From the NCBI GenBank assembly GCA_022821805.1, contig JAJECX010000018.1, positions 1 through 64,000 on the forward strand: DNA of 64,000 nt, given 5' to 3'. The translations under genes were made by a program, and so were the position numbers. Source of the DNA: Anaerolineae bacterium. GTDB taxonomy: Bacteria > Chloroflexota > Anaerolineae > Aggregatilineales > Phototrophicaceae. Below the pieces are notes generated by a model. That model was not told the origin of the DNA. It searched no databases and saw only the letters and a program-made list of their open reading frames with translations. Below, piece after piece: positions 43,737 to 52,617 of this stretch; the stretch's first letter is position 1, and each line of letters starts with the position of its first letter.

Positions 43737-45137
43737 TCAGTCCAGTCGATAGGTCTGTTTCGCCAAGTCATACGCCAATGCGCGGATCATATCGAAAGCG
43801 TCTTCTTCGTCGATGAAACCGCGCGCGAGCTGCCCCGCAAGCCAGTCGGCGCAGACACGCCGCCAAACATCGTGCCGCGTCGGTATCGACGGATAGGCGC
43901 GCGTATCGTCATTGAAGCCAGCCAAATTGTAGATGCCGGCCGTTTCCACTACAGCGTCCAGGAAGCGAGTCATGCCCAGCCAGCTATCGAAGAACCACCA
44001 GGGCGGTCCCAGACGCAGAATCGGATAATGCCCGGCGAGCGGCGCCAATTCGCGACTGTAGGTGGTCTCATCCAGGTTGAAGAGCGCCAGCGTAAGTTTT
44101 GGATGATTGCCAAAACGATCCAGCAGTCCCTTCAAGTTCTTGGTGAACTCGCTGCGAAGCGGGATATCAGCGCCCATATCGCGCCCGTAGCGGGCGAATA
44201 TCGCCGGATTATGATTGCGATAGGAGCCAACGTGCATTTGCATGACCAAGCCGTCTTCACTGCTCATCCGCGCCATCTCGACCAGCATGTGCCCGCTGAA
44301 ACGGGCGGCGTCCTTTGATTTCGCTTCGCCTCGCAGCGCCCGCTCGAAAATCGCCTGGGCTTCGGTCGCGCTCAGCGTTTCGGTCCAGGCCGTTGACGCG
44401 GCGTGATCAGTCGCCGTCGCGCCCATCGATTTGAAGAATGCGCGCCGCTGCTCCAGCGCCTGAATATACGTCGCGTAGTCCCGTACTGTGACGCCGGACA
44501 CATCACTCAGCAGGTCGATATTCTCGCGCCAACCGTCAGTATCGATATTGACCACGGCATCGGGCCTGAAGGTTGGAATGACGCGCCCGCCCCAGCCCGA
44601 AGCGCGAATCGCCTGATGATGCGCCAGCGTATCGGTGGCGGCATCCGTGGTCGCGAGCGCCTCGATGTTGAAACGCTCAAACAGCGCCCGCGGCCGAAAC
44701 TCAGCACGCGCCAATCGCTCTTCAAGGGCGTCGTAAATCGCATCGGCATTGCGGCTGTTGATCTTAAGCTGAATGCCGAAGACATCAGCCAGTTCATCGC
44801 GCAGCCAGATACCGGTCGGCGTCGCCCGAAAAAGATGCCAATGTGCGCAGACCGTCCGCCATATCTCCCGGTGATCGCGCAATGAAGAACCGCCTTGCAA
44901 CGGAAGTATCCCTAGCTCGTCCAGCGATACGCCCTGCGAATACAACATACGAAAAATGTAGTGGTCGGGGATAATCAGCAGATTGACCGGGCTGCCAAAT
45001 TGATAATGCGGGTCAGCGAAGACGCGCGGATCGACATGGCCGTGCGGGCAGATCAGCGGCAGCGCTTTGACCGAATCATAGAGCGCGACGGCGGCGCTAT
45101 TCTGTGCCGGGTCGGATGAGAAGTAGCGGTTTCGCAT
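43737..45137 (-). CDS. uxaC: Glucuronate/galacturonate isomerase
   Basis: This 466-residue member of the amidohydrolase superfamily isomerises D-glucuronate to fructuronate and D-galacturonate to tagaturonate. The opening ICPHGHVDPRVFADP holds the first metal ligands, and MHVGSYRNHNP, LALFNLDETTYSRELAPLAG and NLAGFNDDTRAYPSIPTRHD are typical UxaC segments. It is the first gene of a four-gene operon in which the next three start at or inside the previous stop. Confidence 0.9.
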   Translation of the reverse strand: MRNRYFSSDPAQNSAAVALYDSVKALPLICPHGHVDPRVFADPHYQFGSPVNLLIIPDHYIFRMLYSQGVSLDELGILPLQGGSSLRDHREIWRTVCAHWHLFRATPTGIWLRDELADVFGIQLKINSRNADAIYDALEERLARAEFRPRALFERFNIEALATTDAATDTLAHHQAIRASGWGGRVIPTFRPDAVVNIDTDGWRENIDLLSDVSGVTVRDYATYIQALEQRRAFFKSMGATATDHAASTAWTETLSATEAQAIFERALRGEAKSKDAARFSGHMLVEMARMSSEDGLVMQMHVGSYRNHNPAIFARYGRDMGADIPLRSEFTKNLKGLLDRFGNHPKLTLALFNLDETTYSRELAPLAGHYPILRLGPPWWFFDSWLGMTRFLDAVVETAGIYNLAGFNDDTRAYPSIPTRHDVWRRVCADWLAGQLARGFIDEEDAFDMIRALAYDLAKQTYRLD

Positions 45138-45174
45138 AGGCGTTTTTCGTCACGCTATCTGAACAGGCGGCGTT

Positions 45175-45204
45175 ATTGTACCACTATGTCCGCGTAATCA
45201 AGAA
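45175..45204 (-). promoter_or_regulatory. Probable promoter of the uxaC operon
   Basis: On the minus strand TACAAT (45175-45180) is preceded by TTCTTG at 18 bases (45199-45204), or TTGATT at 15. It lies 38 bases before uxaC and next to the end of the MITE-like element. Confidence 0.45.
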
Positions 45205-45249
45205 AGTGTAAGGCTTGTCCGCTACTGGGACGGAATGGTCGCAAACCTA

Positions 45250-45314
45250 CCCCATCCCCGAAGGTCTATGTCTACGTGACCCGGCCCCTTCCCCAATGAA
45301 TTAGGGAAGGGGAG
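45250..45314. repeat. Family B repeat inside the MITE-like element
   Basis: CCCCATCCCC, an inserted stretch with ATGTCTACGTG (45268-45278), then GGCCCCTTCCCC and GGGAAGGGGAG. Confidence 0.8.
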
Positions 45315-45400
45315 CCTCTACCGCGCGAGCTTGCCTGAAATTCCTGACAAGGCTGTAAACTTCAATGATAATTAGGAGCCAATTCACGTCGAAACCAGCC

Positions 45401-45441
45401 TTCCCCCAATGCATTGGGGGGATTGAGGGGGGTAGACACAG
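45401..45441. repeat. Family C palindromic repeat
   Basis: TTCCCCCAATGCATTGGGGG followed by GATTGAGGGGGGTAGACACA; the second copy lies inside the chaperonin gene at 18431. Confidence 0.85.
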
Positions 45442-45503
45442 TGGCAGACACGAAATAAGTCAGTACCGGACAAGCCTTACAGAAGTTTGTCTAGATATGC
45501 AGG

Positions 45504-46499
45504 CTAAGCCAGGGACGAAACCCCGTTGTCCTTGTACAGGTAACAGGCGACTGTCTGCCCGTAAACACCAGCATAATCGCCCGGTCTCTCTTCACATTCA
45601 GCCATTCTATGGGGACAGCGATGACGGAATAGACAGCCGGCGCGGTCGCCGCTGGGCGATAACTCTTGCAAAGGAATCTCAACAGTGCCCTCCCAGCGCC
45701 GCTCCGGGTCAGGCCGTGGTATGGAACTCACCAGCAGCTGGGTGTACGGATGCTGCGGATTCTGAATCACCGTGGACGCCTCGCCGACTTCGACCACGCG
45801 CCCGCGATAAAGTATTAGAATCTGGTCGCTAATTTGGTGCGCAGTCGCCAAATCATGGGTGATGTACAGCAGCGAAATGCCGAATTCATCGCGCAGCTCT
45901 TTGAGTTTGGTTAAGATATTGGCTCGCAGCGAGGCGTCAATCATCGACACCGGCTCATCGGCGACAATGATTTTGGGCTGCAGCAGCAGACTGCGCGCGA
46001 CCACGATGCGCTGGCGCTGCCCGCCGCTCAGCTGGTGCGGGTAACGTCCTAATACCTCGCCGGCGCGCAAGCCCACCTTGTCCAGCGCTTCTTCCATCAT
46101 CGTTCGCGCCTGCGCCCGATCCTTCGCCAGCTTGAAGGTCCGTATCGGCGTCATCAGCAAGCGATCAATGGTGTAGAAGGGATTGTATACCGCAAAGGGG
46201 TCCTGAAATATCGCTTGCACTTCGCGCCGATAATCGCGCCGCTCCTGCTTCGCCATCGCCCATAGATCCCGCCCCTTGTACACGACGCGCCCGCCAGTCG
46301 GCTTGAGCATAGCCAGCCCCAAGCGCGCCAGGGTCGTCTTGCCGCTGCCGCTTTCGCCGGCGATGGCGATGATCTTCGGCTCGTCAGCGCGTATATGCAA
46401 ATCAAGTTCTTCCAAAGCCACCACGCCAGCTGGATTGCGTTTGTTGCCGCCAAAAGCCATGGTGACATTGTCGAATTCCAGCAGGTATTTTGCTTTCAC
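45504..46499 (-). CDS. Oligopeptide-type ABC transporter ATP-binding protein (OppF/DppF-like)
   Basis: This ATPase of 331 residues has Walker A AGESGSGKTTLARLG, Q-loop QAIFQDPFAVYNPFYT, the signature LSGGQRQRIVVAR and Walker B KIIVADEPVSMIDAS. The C-terminal oligopeptide/dipeptide domain has CLFRHRCPHRMAECEE, a cysteine arrangement found in iron-sulfur-binding members. The GTG at 46499 is 5 bases after the previous stop; a frame from 46526 would overlap that gene. It pairs with the ATPase at 46505. Confidence 0.88.
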   Translation of the reverse strand: MKAKYLLEFDNVTMAFGGNKRNPAGVVALEELDLHIRADEPKIIAIAGESGSGKTTLARLGLAMLKPTGGRVVYKGRDLWAMAKQERRDYRREVQAIFQDPFAVYNPFYTIDRLLMTPIRTFKLAKDRAQARTMMEEALDKVGLRAGEVLGRYPHQLSGGQRQRIVVARSLLLQPKIIVADEPVSMIDASLRANILTKLKELRDEFGISLLYITHDLATAHQISDQILILYRGRVVEVGEASTVIQNPQHPYTQLLVSSIPRPDPERRWEGTVEIPLQELSPSGDRAGCLFRHRCPHRMAECEERPGDYAGVYGQTVACYLYKDNGVSSLA

Positions 46500-46504
46500 G
46501 AGAC

Positions 46505-47470
46505 CTACACTTCCACCAGATGGCAAGCCGCTCGCCGGTCTACGCTGATGTTTCGCAACAGGGGGATCTCCTGTTTGCAGCGCTCCTCCGCTATCGGACA
46601 GCGCGGATGAAAGGCGCAGCCGGACGGCAGCTCGAGCAAGGAGGGTTGGCTCCCCGGAATGGCCGCCAGCTCTCGTTTCTCTTCCGGCGATGGCAGCGAA
46701 CTGATCAGCAGTTGGCTGTACGGGTGCTGCGGATCACTGAAAAAAGACGATATCGGCGCGACTTCGACCATCTTGCCGGCGTACATCACCGCCAGCCGAT
46801 CAGCCGACTGCGCCATCAGCCCCATATCGTGGCCGATGATAATCATCGCCGCGTTCAGCTGTTCTTGCACATCGTTCAGCGTCTGCATAACGACCCGCTG
46901 CACCACCACATCCAGCGCGCTTGTCGGCTCATCGGCGATGATGACACTCGGCTCCAGGATGATCGCCAGCGCAATGCACACGCGCTGCTTCATGCCGCCG
47001 CTCAACTCGTGCGGATACATCTCGGCTACGCTATCGGGCAAACCAACACGACCCAATAGCTCGCCTATATGCTTGGCAATCCGCCCGCGCGTCCAGCCCC
47101 GTTCGTGCGCCTCAATGGCGTCCGCCATTTGATGCTTGATCTTCACCACCGGATTCAACGAGTTCATCGACCCTTGCGGGATCAGCGACAGCTTGCTCCA
47201 ACGCGTCTGCCGCATCGCTTCCCGCTCAAGCGCCAAAATGTCGCTGCCATCCAGGAGCGCTTCACCGCCCATGATGTAAGCCGGCGGCTTGTGCAGCCGC
47301 ATCAGCGCCAGCGCCAGCGTCGTCTTGCCGGAGCCGGATTCGCCGACGACGCCAAGCCGCTCGCCGGGATAGAGCGAAAACGAGACATCGTCTACCGCTT
47401 TGACCTCTTGCCCGCCAGTCATGTAGGAGACGCGCAGGTTGTTCACCTGCAAGGCAATGTCTTGGCTCAT
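46505..47470 (-). CDS. Oligopeptide-type ABC transporter ATP-binding protein (OppD/DppD-like)
   Basis: This 321-residue ATPase has Walker A VGESGSGKTTLALAL, the signature ELSGGMKQRVCIAL and Walker B SVIIADEPTSALDVVVQR, followed by the OppD C-terminal domain with CAFHPRCPIAEERCKQE. It overlaps the permease stop by 4 bases (ATGA). Together with the second ATPase it energises the permease pair upstream in the operon. Confidence 0.9.
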   Translation of the reverse strand: MSQDIALQVNNLRVSYMTGGQEVKAVDDVSFSLYPGERLGVVGESGSGKTTLALALMRLHKPPAYIMGGEALLDGSDILALEREAMRQTRWSKLSLIPQGSMNSLNPVVKIKHQMADAIEAHERGWTRGRIAKHIGELLGRVGLPDSVAEMYPHELSGGMKQRVCIALAIILEPSVIIADEPTSALDVVVQRVVMQTLNDVQEQLNAAMIIIGHDMGLMAQSADRLAVMYAGKMVEVAPISSFFSDPQHPYSQLLISSLPSPEEKRELAAIPGSQPSLLELPSGCAFHPRCPIAEERCKQEIPLLRNISVDRRAACHLVEV

Positions 47471-48348
47471 CCGGTTCTCCTCAAGCGTGGATTGACAAAT
47501 TCATCCATCGCCGCGCTAACCAGGAAAAGCCCGACAAAAAGCACAATGAGAACGATTATCGGCGGCAGCCACCACCACCATAGACCGCGGATAAGCGCCG
47601 AGTAGAGCTGCGCCCAATAGATGGTCATGCCTAGGGTCGGCGTGCGCTGCGGACCCATGCCCAGCACTTCCAGCCCGATGCCGGCAAGGACCGCGCCAGA
47701 TGTCGCGCCGACGAAACTGGCAGCCGCCAGCGGCAAGATATTTGGCATGATTTCTTCAAAGATAATCTTCAAGTCGCTCAAACCAGCCAGCCGCGCCATA
47801 TGCACATAGGGCTGCTCGCGTAAAGAAAGCACCTGCGCCCGAATCGTGCGCGCGGGAAACATCCACGAGAGCAAGGCGATGATGAGCGCCATATTTTCCA
47901 CGCTCATTGAACGGACTGAAGCCGCCACCACCAGCAGAATTGCCAAGGGCGGAATCGTAAGCACAGTATCGGTCGCCGCGCTAATAATCATGTCGATACG
48001 GCCGCCGTAGTAGCCGGCGATCAAACCAAGGCTCGTGCCCAGCGTTACGCCGATGAAGCCCGCCAAGACACCCATCTTGAGCGTCTGGGGCGTTCCCACC
48101 ACGATGACCGCCAGCACGTCGCGCCCGCCGCTTGTCGTGCCCAAGGGGTGCTCGGCTGAGGGAGGTTTGTTCGTGCCCACGCTGATTGATTTGGCATCGT
48201 TCACATCTACGAAGCTGGGACCCAGCACGGCAAGCGCCAAGAGCGACCCCAGCAAGACTAAGCCAAGCAGCAGCTTGGGCGCGCGCGCAGTGTATGCCGC
48301 CCCTGCGCGCAGGCGCCCCAAAAGCAGTGACAGGCGATTCGTCTCCAT
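47467..48348 (-). CDS. Oligopeptide-type ABC transporter permease (DppC-like)
   Basis: This 293-residue inner-membrane permease has the DppC pattern: one N-terminal segment (LLGLVLLGSLLALAVLGPSF), HPLGTTSGGRDVLAVIVVGT before the main domain, and the EAA-like loop HMARLAGLSDLKIIFEEIMP. It lies between dppB-like and dppD-like genes. Confidence 0.9.
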   Translation of the reverse strand: METNRLSLLLGRLRAGAAYTARAPKLLLGLVLLGSLLALAVLGPSFVDVNDAKSISVGTNKPPSAEHPLGTTSGGRDVLAVIVVGTPQTLKMGVLAGFIGVTLGTSLGLIAGYYGGRIDMIISAATDTVLTIPPLAILLVVAASVRSMSVENMALIIALLSWMFPARTIRAQVLSLREQPYVHMARLAGLSDLKIIFEEIMPNILPLAAASFVGATSGAVLAGIGLEVLGMGPQRTPTLGMTIYWAQLYSALIRGLWWWWLPPIIVLIVLFVGLFLVSAAMDEFVNPRLRRTG

Positions 48349-48361
48349 CAGCCGCTCCCGC

Positions 48362-49366
48362 CTAGCGCTCTATACGCGGGTCAAGCAGGGGATAGATCAT
48401 ATCCACCACCAGCACCGACACCGCCACCGTCAATATCAGACAGAAGGTAACGCCTTGCACCATGTAATAATCCGAACTGCGCAGGGCGTTGTACAGCAGC
48501 CAGCCGATACCGGGATAGTTAAAGACCACCTCGACCAGCACCGCGCCAGAAGCGACCGTGCCTAGCGCAATCGCTAGCGCCGTCACCTGCGGCAGCAGCG
48601 CGTTGCGCATGGCATAGCCGAAAAAGATGCGTCGCTCGGATAAGCCTTTTGCCTCAGCCAAAGTCAAGTAATCTTCGCCCAAGACCGTTACCATCACACC
48701 GCGCATGCCCAAAGCCCAGAAGCCGACGCTGGTAAGCACGATGGATAAAGCGGGCAAGATGCCATGCCGCGCGACATCCAGCAGAAAATCCAGATCCAGC
48801 CGCGGCACCGTGCCCGAAGAATACGCGCCGCCTAGGGGCAATAGCCGCAACACAAAAGCAAAGACATAAATGAGAATCAAGCCCAGCAAATAATATGGCA
48901 CCGCCGAAAGCACCATAAACATAGGAACAAACCGCCGCAGGAAACCAGGGGCGCGGGGCCAAGCCATCATGGCGCCGAAAAACGAGCCGGCGGCGAAGGA
49001 TATCAAGGTGGATAACGCCAGCAGACCGACGGTCCACGGCAAAGCGCGCAGCAGCGCCCGCTCCACTTTCTGCGGATAATAAGAAATGGAATAGCCCAAA
49101 TCAAAGCGCAATGTATTAAACAGGAAGCGGAAGTACTGAATATGGATAGGCTGGTCCAGGCCGAAGCGCGCCCGATAGGCGGCTACGATTTCATCTTCGG
49201 CATCGCCGCCGGTGCTGGCGCCCCGAGCGCGCAGTTCTTCCAGCACGGCGCCAATCGGATCGCCCGGCGCCAGCCGCGGGATGATGAAGTTCAAGGTCGC
49301 AGCCAAAATCACTACGACAACGAACATGACGAGCCGGCGGACAAAATAAGCCTGTTTCACAACCAA
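48362..49366 (-). CDS. Oligopeptide-type ABC transporter permease (DppB-like)
   Basis: This permease of 334 residues has the DppB layout: VRRLVMFVVVVILAATLNFI as first segment, PRLAPGDPIGAVLEEL after it, a main membrane domain and the loop LTLAEAKGLSERRIFFGYAM, then the end VVDMIYPLLDPRIER. It is separated from the binding protein gene by 193 bases of family B repeats. Confidence 0.9.
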   Translation of the reverse strand: MVVKQAYFVRRLVMFVVVVILAATLNFIIPRLAPGDPIGAVLEELRARGASTGGDAEDEIVAAYRARFGLDQPIHIQYFRFLFNTLRFDLGYSISYYPQKVERALLRALPWTVGLLALSTLISFAAGSFFGAMMAWPRAPGFLRRFVPMFMVLSAVPYYLLGLILIYVFAFVLRLLPLGGAYSSGTVPRLDLDFLLDVARHGILPALSIVLTSVGFWALGMRGVMVTVLGEDYLTLAEAKGLSERRIFFGYAMRNALLPQVTALAIALGTVASGAVLVEVVFNYPGIGWLLYNALRSSDYYMVQGVTFCLILTVAVSVLVVDMIYPLLDPRIER

Positions 49367-49414
49367 CTACCCTTCAATTTGCGCCTGTTGGCGAGCAGAG
49401 TATGTCGAGATTCT

Positions 49415-49460
49415 GCCCCCATCCCCCAGCCCCTTCCCCCAAAATGAGGGAAGGGGAGCC
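49415..49460. repeat. Family B foldback repeat
   Basis: GCCCCCATCCCCCAGCCCC, TTCCCCCAAAATGAGGGAAG and GGGAGCC. It lies between the binding-protein and permease genes. Confidence 0.85.
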
Positions 49461-49485
49461 CACTGCCCTGGCGCACGCCAACAAA

Positions 49486-49547
49486 GCCCCTCCCTCATCA
49501 TACGCCAAGTGGACACTGGCAGTCGGGGAGGGGTTTGGGATGGGGGT
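49486..49547. repeat. Family B foldback repeat with longer loop
   Basis: GCCCCTCCCTCA, a loop of about 30 bases, then GGGGAGGGGTTTGGGATGGG. With the copy at 49415 it fills the 193-base gap. Confidence 0.75.
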
Positions 49548-49559
49548 GAAATCGTCGAG

Positions 49560-51308
49560 CTACATGCCCGCTGGTTCAATCTCGGTGATCATTAGCAAAG
49601 CCGTCTGCCACCAGAACCCCGGATGGACGTAGTTGTTGTCCGCCGTGGGCCAGTTCGTCCAATAGTGATTGTTGAACGGGGTGAGCAGCGAGGCTTCCGT
49701 CAGCGGCATCGCCGGCAATTCCGTCAGCCAAATCTCGATGGCGGCGCGGAAGAGATCCTGCATGGCTGGGTCTTCGCTGGCGGTCAGCTTCATCTCATCG
49801 ACGATGGCGTCATAATCGGCATTTTCGAAACGGGTGCGCGAGCCGGTGACGTCTTCGCCAAGCGGGGCTGAGTGGCGGCTGTGGAAGTTATCCAGCGTGC
49901 CGTATGGGTCGCGCACAGCGCCGCAAGCCACATCGATCCAAGCGTTGGCGCTGCCGGTGCGCGCCGTCTCGTTGAAGGCGGCGTTGTCTTGCAGCTTGAA
50001 GGTGGCGTCGAAGCCGGCGCGCTGCAGCAATTCAGCGATGACCGGCGCCATCTTCACCTGGAAGGTTTCGCCCTGGCGGATGGCCAAATCCATTTGCACC
50101 GTGTTGCCATCGCCATCGACCCAGAGGCCATCGCTATTCATGCTGAAGCCAGCGCCCGTCATCAATGCATCGACCTTGTCCTGGTTTTGTTCCAAGGTGG
50201 GATGAGCTTCAAAGAGATCGGCGCTGGCATTCATGTATTCCAGCAGGGGCGGGTAGCCGGGCATAATCCAGTTGATTGTGCTGGTCATGCCTTCCCAGGC
50301 GATATCCACCAGCGCGTCGCGGTTGATGGCGTAGCTCATCGCCCAGCGGAGGTCGGCATTATCGAAGGGCGGGCGAGCGTTGTTGACCACCAGATAGCGC
50401 GGGCAGGGATCGAGATAGGCGTAGGGCAATTCGCTGTACCAGCCGGTTACCGCCGGGTTCTGGGCGACCACCGTCTCGAAGGTGCTGCGGCCCATCAGCC
50501 ACATCGTATCCAACTCGTTGTTGATTGCCATCGCCGCGCGGCGCTCTTCGTTGCCGGCAGCCAGGAAAATGACGCGTTCCGGCGCTGGCAGATCTTTGAA
50601 GCCAGTTGCGGCGCCCCACCAGTCATCGCGGCGATCCCATACCGATTCGGTTTCGTTGGAGATCATCAGGCGGTAGGGACCAGTCGCAATTGGATAACCG
50701 GCGTCCAAATCGAAGTTGGTGAAGGTGAGCGGATCTTCCTGCATCGAGTAGATGTGCTCGGGCACGATGATCGTTGACCAGTAGATGCCAACGCCAAAAG
50801 CGTTGAACAGATAGCGCGGGTTGGGACCGTTGAGCGTGATGACCACCGTCAAATCGTCCGGCGCGTTCACTTCGCTGACGAAGTCGGCATGGCGGTCGCT
50901 ATGGCGCGCGTCACGATTCTCCATCAGGAAATTGATGGTATAGAGGACGTCGTCCGCATTAAATGCTTCGCCATCGCTCCACATGACGCCAGCGCGCAGA
51001 TTGATGGTCAGCTCGGTGAAGTCATCATTGAAGGCGGCGCTTTCCGCCAGCCACGGTACCAATTCGCCCGTTTCGTAGTTGTAATAGAAAAGCGCCTCGT
51101 TGGCGACTTGGTTCATGCCGGCATGACCGAGTGAGCCATTGGCGAGCGGATTGTAATTTTCCGGCGCCGGATTACGTACGCTGATGTTCTCGATGACCAG
51201 CGTCTTGTCGCGCGGCACTTCCGTCATCTGCGCCGTGCTGACCGATACCGCCATTCCCAGCATTAGGCTGAGAACTGTAAGCAGCAGAATAAATCTGCGG
51301 TTGAACAT
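49560..51308 (-). CDS. Oligopeptide-type ABC transporter substrate-binding protein (SBP family 5)
   Basis: This 582-residue exported protein has a Sec signal (MFNRRFILLLTVLSLMLGMA, cleavage near STAQ) and no lipobox. Family 5 features are EALFYYNYETGELVPWLAES, TINLRAGVMWSDGEAFNADD and MSYAINRDALVDIAWEGMT. It may bind peptides, but oligosaccharides are also carried by this family and the uronate genes on one side make that plausible. It is first in the operon and has a good promoter at 51389-51417. Confidence 0.87.
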   Translation of the reverse strand: MFNRRFILLLTVLSLMLGMAVSVSTAQMTEVPRDKTLVIENISVRNPAPENYNPLANGSLGHAGMNQVANEALFYYNYETGELVPWLAESAAFNDDFTELTINLRAGVMWSDGEAFNADDVLYTINFLMENRDARHSDRHADFVSEVNAPDDLTVVITLNGPNPRYLFNAFGVGIYWSTIIVPEHIYSMQEDPLTFTNFDLDAGYPIATGPYRLMISNETESVWDRRDDWWGAATGFKDLPAPERVIFLAAGNEERRAAMAINNELDTMWLMGRSTFETVVAQNPAVTGWYSELPYAYLDPCPRYLVVNNARPPFDNADLRWAMSYAINRDALVDIAWEGMTSTINWIMPGYPPLLEYMNASADLFEAHPTLEQNQDKVDALMTGAGFSMNSDGLWVDGDGNTVQMDLAIRQGETFQVKMAPVIAELLQRAGFDATFKLQDNAAFNETARTGSANAWIDVACGAVRDPYGTLDNFHSRHSAPLGEDVTGSRTRFENADYDAIVDEMKLTASEDPAMQDLFRAAIEIWLTELPAMPLTEASLLTPFNNHYWTNWPTADNNYVHPGFWWQTALLMITEIEPAGM

Positions 51309-51388
51309 GATACTTCTCCTGACATCTTGGTGAACTTGTGAATTGCGCCGTACTAAACGAGAATTGAATGTCGTGGCACAGCGGTCAG

Positions 51389-51417
51389 ATTATAGGCGCG
51401 GCTGTTCAAACAAACAA
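51389..51417 (-). promoter_or_regulatory. Promoter of the oligopeptide-type ABC operon
   Basis: On the minus strand TTGTTT (51412-51417), 17 bases and TATAAT (51389-51394), 81 bases before the binding protein start. Confidence 0.6.
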
Positions 51418-51465
51418 GATGACATATAGCTGTCGGGCAAGCCGCTTCTTTACAGCCGCGCCCTA

Positions 51466-51495
51466 TTGACCATAAGCGGCCGCTCGCTCTAACAT
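51466..51495 (+). promoter_or_regulatory. Promoter of the mannonate dehydratase-like operon
   Basis: TTGACC (51466-51471), 18 bases and TAACAT (51490-51495), about 100 bases before the start. It is divergent from the transporter promoter in the same 289-base gap. Confidence 0.55.
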
Positions 51496-51597
51496 GGCGC
51501 CATCGCGCAAGCGACTCGCGGGTAGTGTCAGCCTTTTGCGCGTGAAATCTGGAATCTACCGCGATAGCCAGGAAAAAATGAAAGGAGCTTGCCCAAG

Positions 51598-52593
51598 ATG
51601 AAGCGAATCGGCCGCCCGGAAACAAACATCCGTTCACGGATCAAGTTGTCAGCGTTCATCAACCCGCAGCCGAGCGATGACGAGCTCCTTTTCTTGCGTC
51701 AACTTGGCGTATCACACTGTTATGCCTGGCTGCCCGATGAGTTGACGAATTATGAAGATATGGCGCAGCTTGTCGAAAAAGTGACGCGCGCCGGGCTCAC
51801 CCTCTACAACGTCGGCAGCATGACTGTAGCGAAGTCGCCAAATATTCACCTTGGCACAAGCGACCGCGACCGAGATATCGCCCGCTTTGCCGATCTGCTG
51901 CGCGTCCTCAGCCGCGCCGGCATCCATACAACCACTTTCACCTGGGAACCGGATCAGGTTTGGTCTTCACCAGCGAGCGCCAGTCGCTTCGCCAAAGCGC
52001 GCCATGTAGATCTGGGTGAATTGACATCGCAGCCTTTCACCCGCGGTCGCGAATACAGTTTGGATGAACTCTGGGAAAACTTCGCATATTTCATGCGCGC
52101 CATCATCCCGGTCGCTCAAGAAACGGGCGTGCGTCTGGCGCTTCATCCCAACGACCCGCCTACCGATGCCCTCGGCGGAATCCCCTGCCTCATTAATAGC
52201 CGGCAACGCTACGATCGAGCCTTTGCCATCGCCGGCAGCGCCTGCCTCGGCATGGAATTCTGCACCGGCTGCTGGCTTGAGGGCGGTCCAGCATTCGGCG
52301 ACATGCTTGCCTCGATAGCGCATTACGCGCAAGAGAAGCGCATTTGCATCGTGCACTTCCGCAACGTCAGCGCGCCACAGCCTGTCTTCACCGAGACCTT
52401 CCTCGACAACGGCTACTTCGACATGTACCAAGCGATGAAGGTCTTGGTCGCAAGCGGCTACGACGGTACGATCATCCTCGACCACACACCAGATTTCACC
52501 GGTGATTACCATCTCGGCGCCGGTACGGCATACGCCATCGCCTACATGCGCGCGCTGATTGAACGCGCCGAAGATGAACTCAGCGGCGCCTGA
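51598..52593 (+). CDS. Mannonate dehydratase-like protein (UxuA family, TIM barrel)
   Basis: This protein of 331 residues shows UxuA-type motifs: LALHPNDPP (about 185), GMEFCTGCWLEGG, CIVHFRNV followed by TETFLDNGYFDMYQAMKVL, and ILDHTPDFTGDYH. UxuA dehydrates D-mannonate to 2-keto-3-deoxygluconate using a divalent metal. It fits functionally with uxaC and uxaB at 42-45 kb, though it is in another operon. ATG 51598 lies 10 bases after AAAGGAG; a TTG at 51589 is too close to that site. Confidence 0.8.
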   Translation: MKRIGRPETNIRSRIKLSAFINPQPSDDELLFLRQLGVSHCYAWLPDELTNYEDMAQLVEKVTRAGLTLYNVGSMTVAKSPNIHLGTSDRDRDIARFADLLRVLSRAGIHTTTFTWEPDQVWSSPASASRFAKARHVDLGELTSQPFTRGREYSLDELWENFAYFMRAIIPVAQETGVRLALHPNDPPTDALGGIPCLINSRQRYDRAFAIAGSACLGMEFCTGCWLEGGPAFGDMLASIAHYAQEKRICIVHFRNVSAPQPVFTETFLDNGYFDMYQAMKVLVASGYDGTIILDHTPDFTGDYHLGAGTAYAIAYMRALIERAEDELSGA

Positions 52594-52617
52594 TCCATAC
52601 ATCAAAGGAAAACAAAT

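Larger units (their letters stand above)
45207..45481. mobile_element. MITE-like element with 21-bp terminal inverted repeats
   Basis: TGTAAGGCTTGTCCGCTACTG at 45207 and its inverted copy at the right end (45461-45481) match at 20 of 21 positions and bound 275 bases without a gene. Inside are a family B and a family C repeat. No transposase and no clear target-site duplication is visible. It fills most of the 366-base gap between uxaC and the ABC ATPase gene. Confidence 0.75.

Noticed and set aside
45207..45481. CRISPR array
   Set aside because: Repeated words here are inverted ends and palindromes without regular spacing or spacers; no cas genes are in the window.
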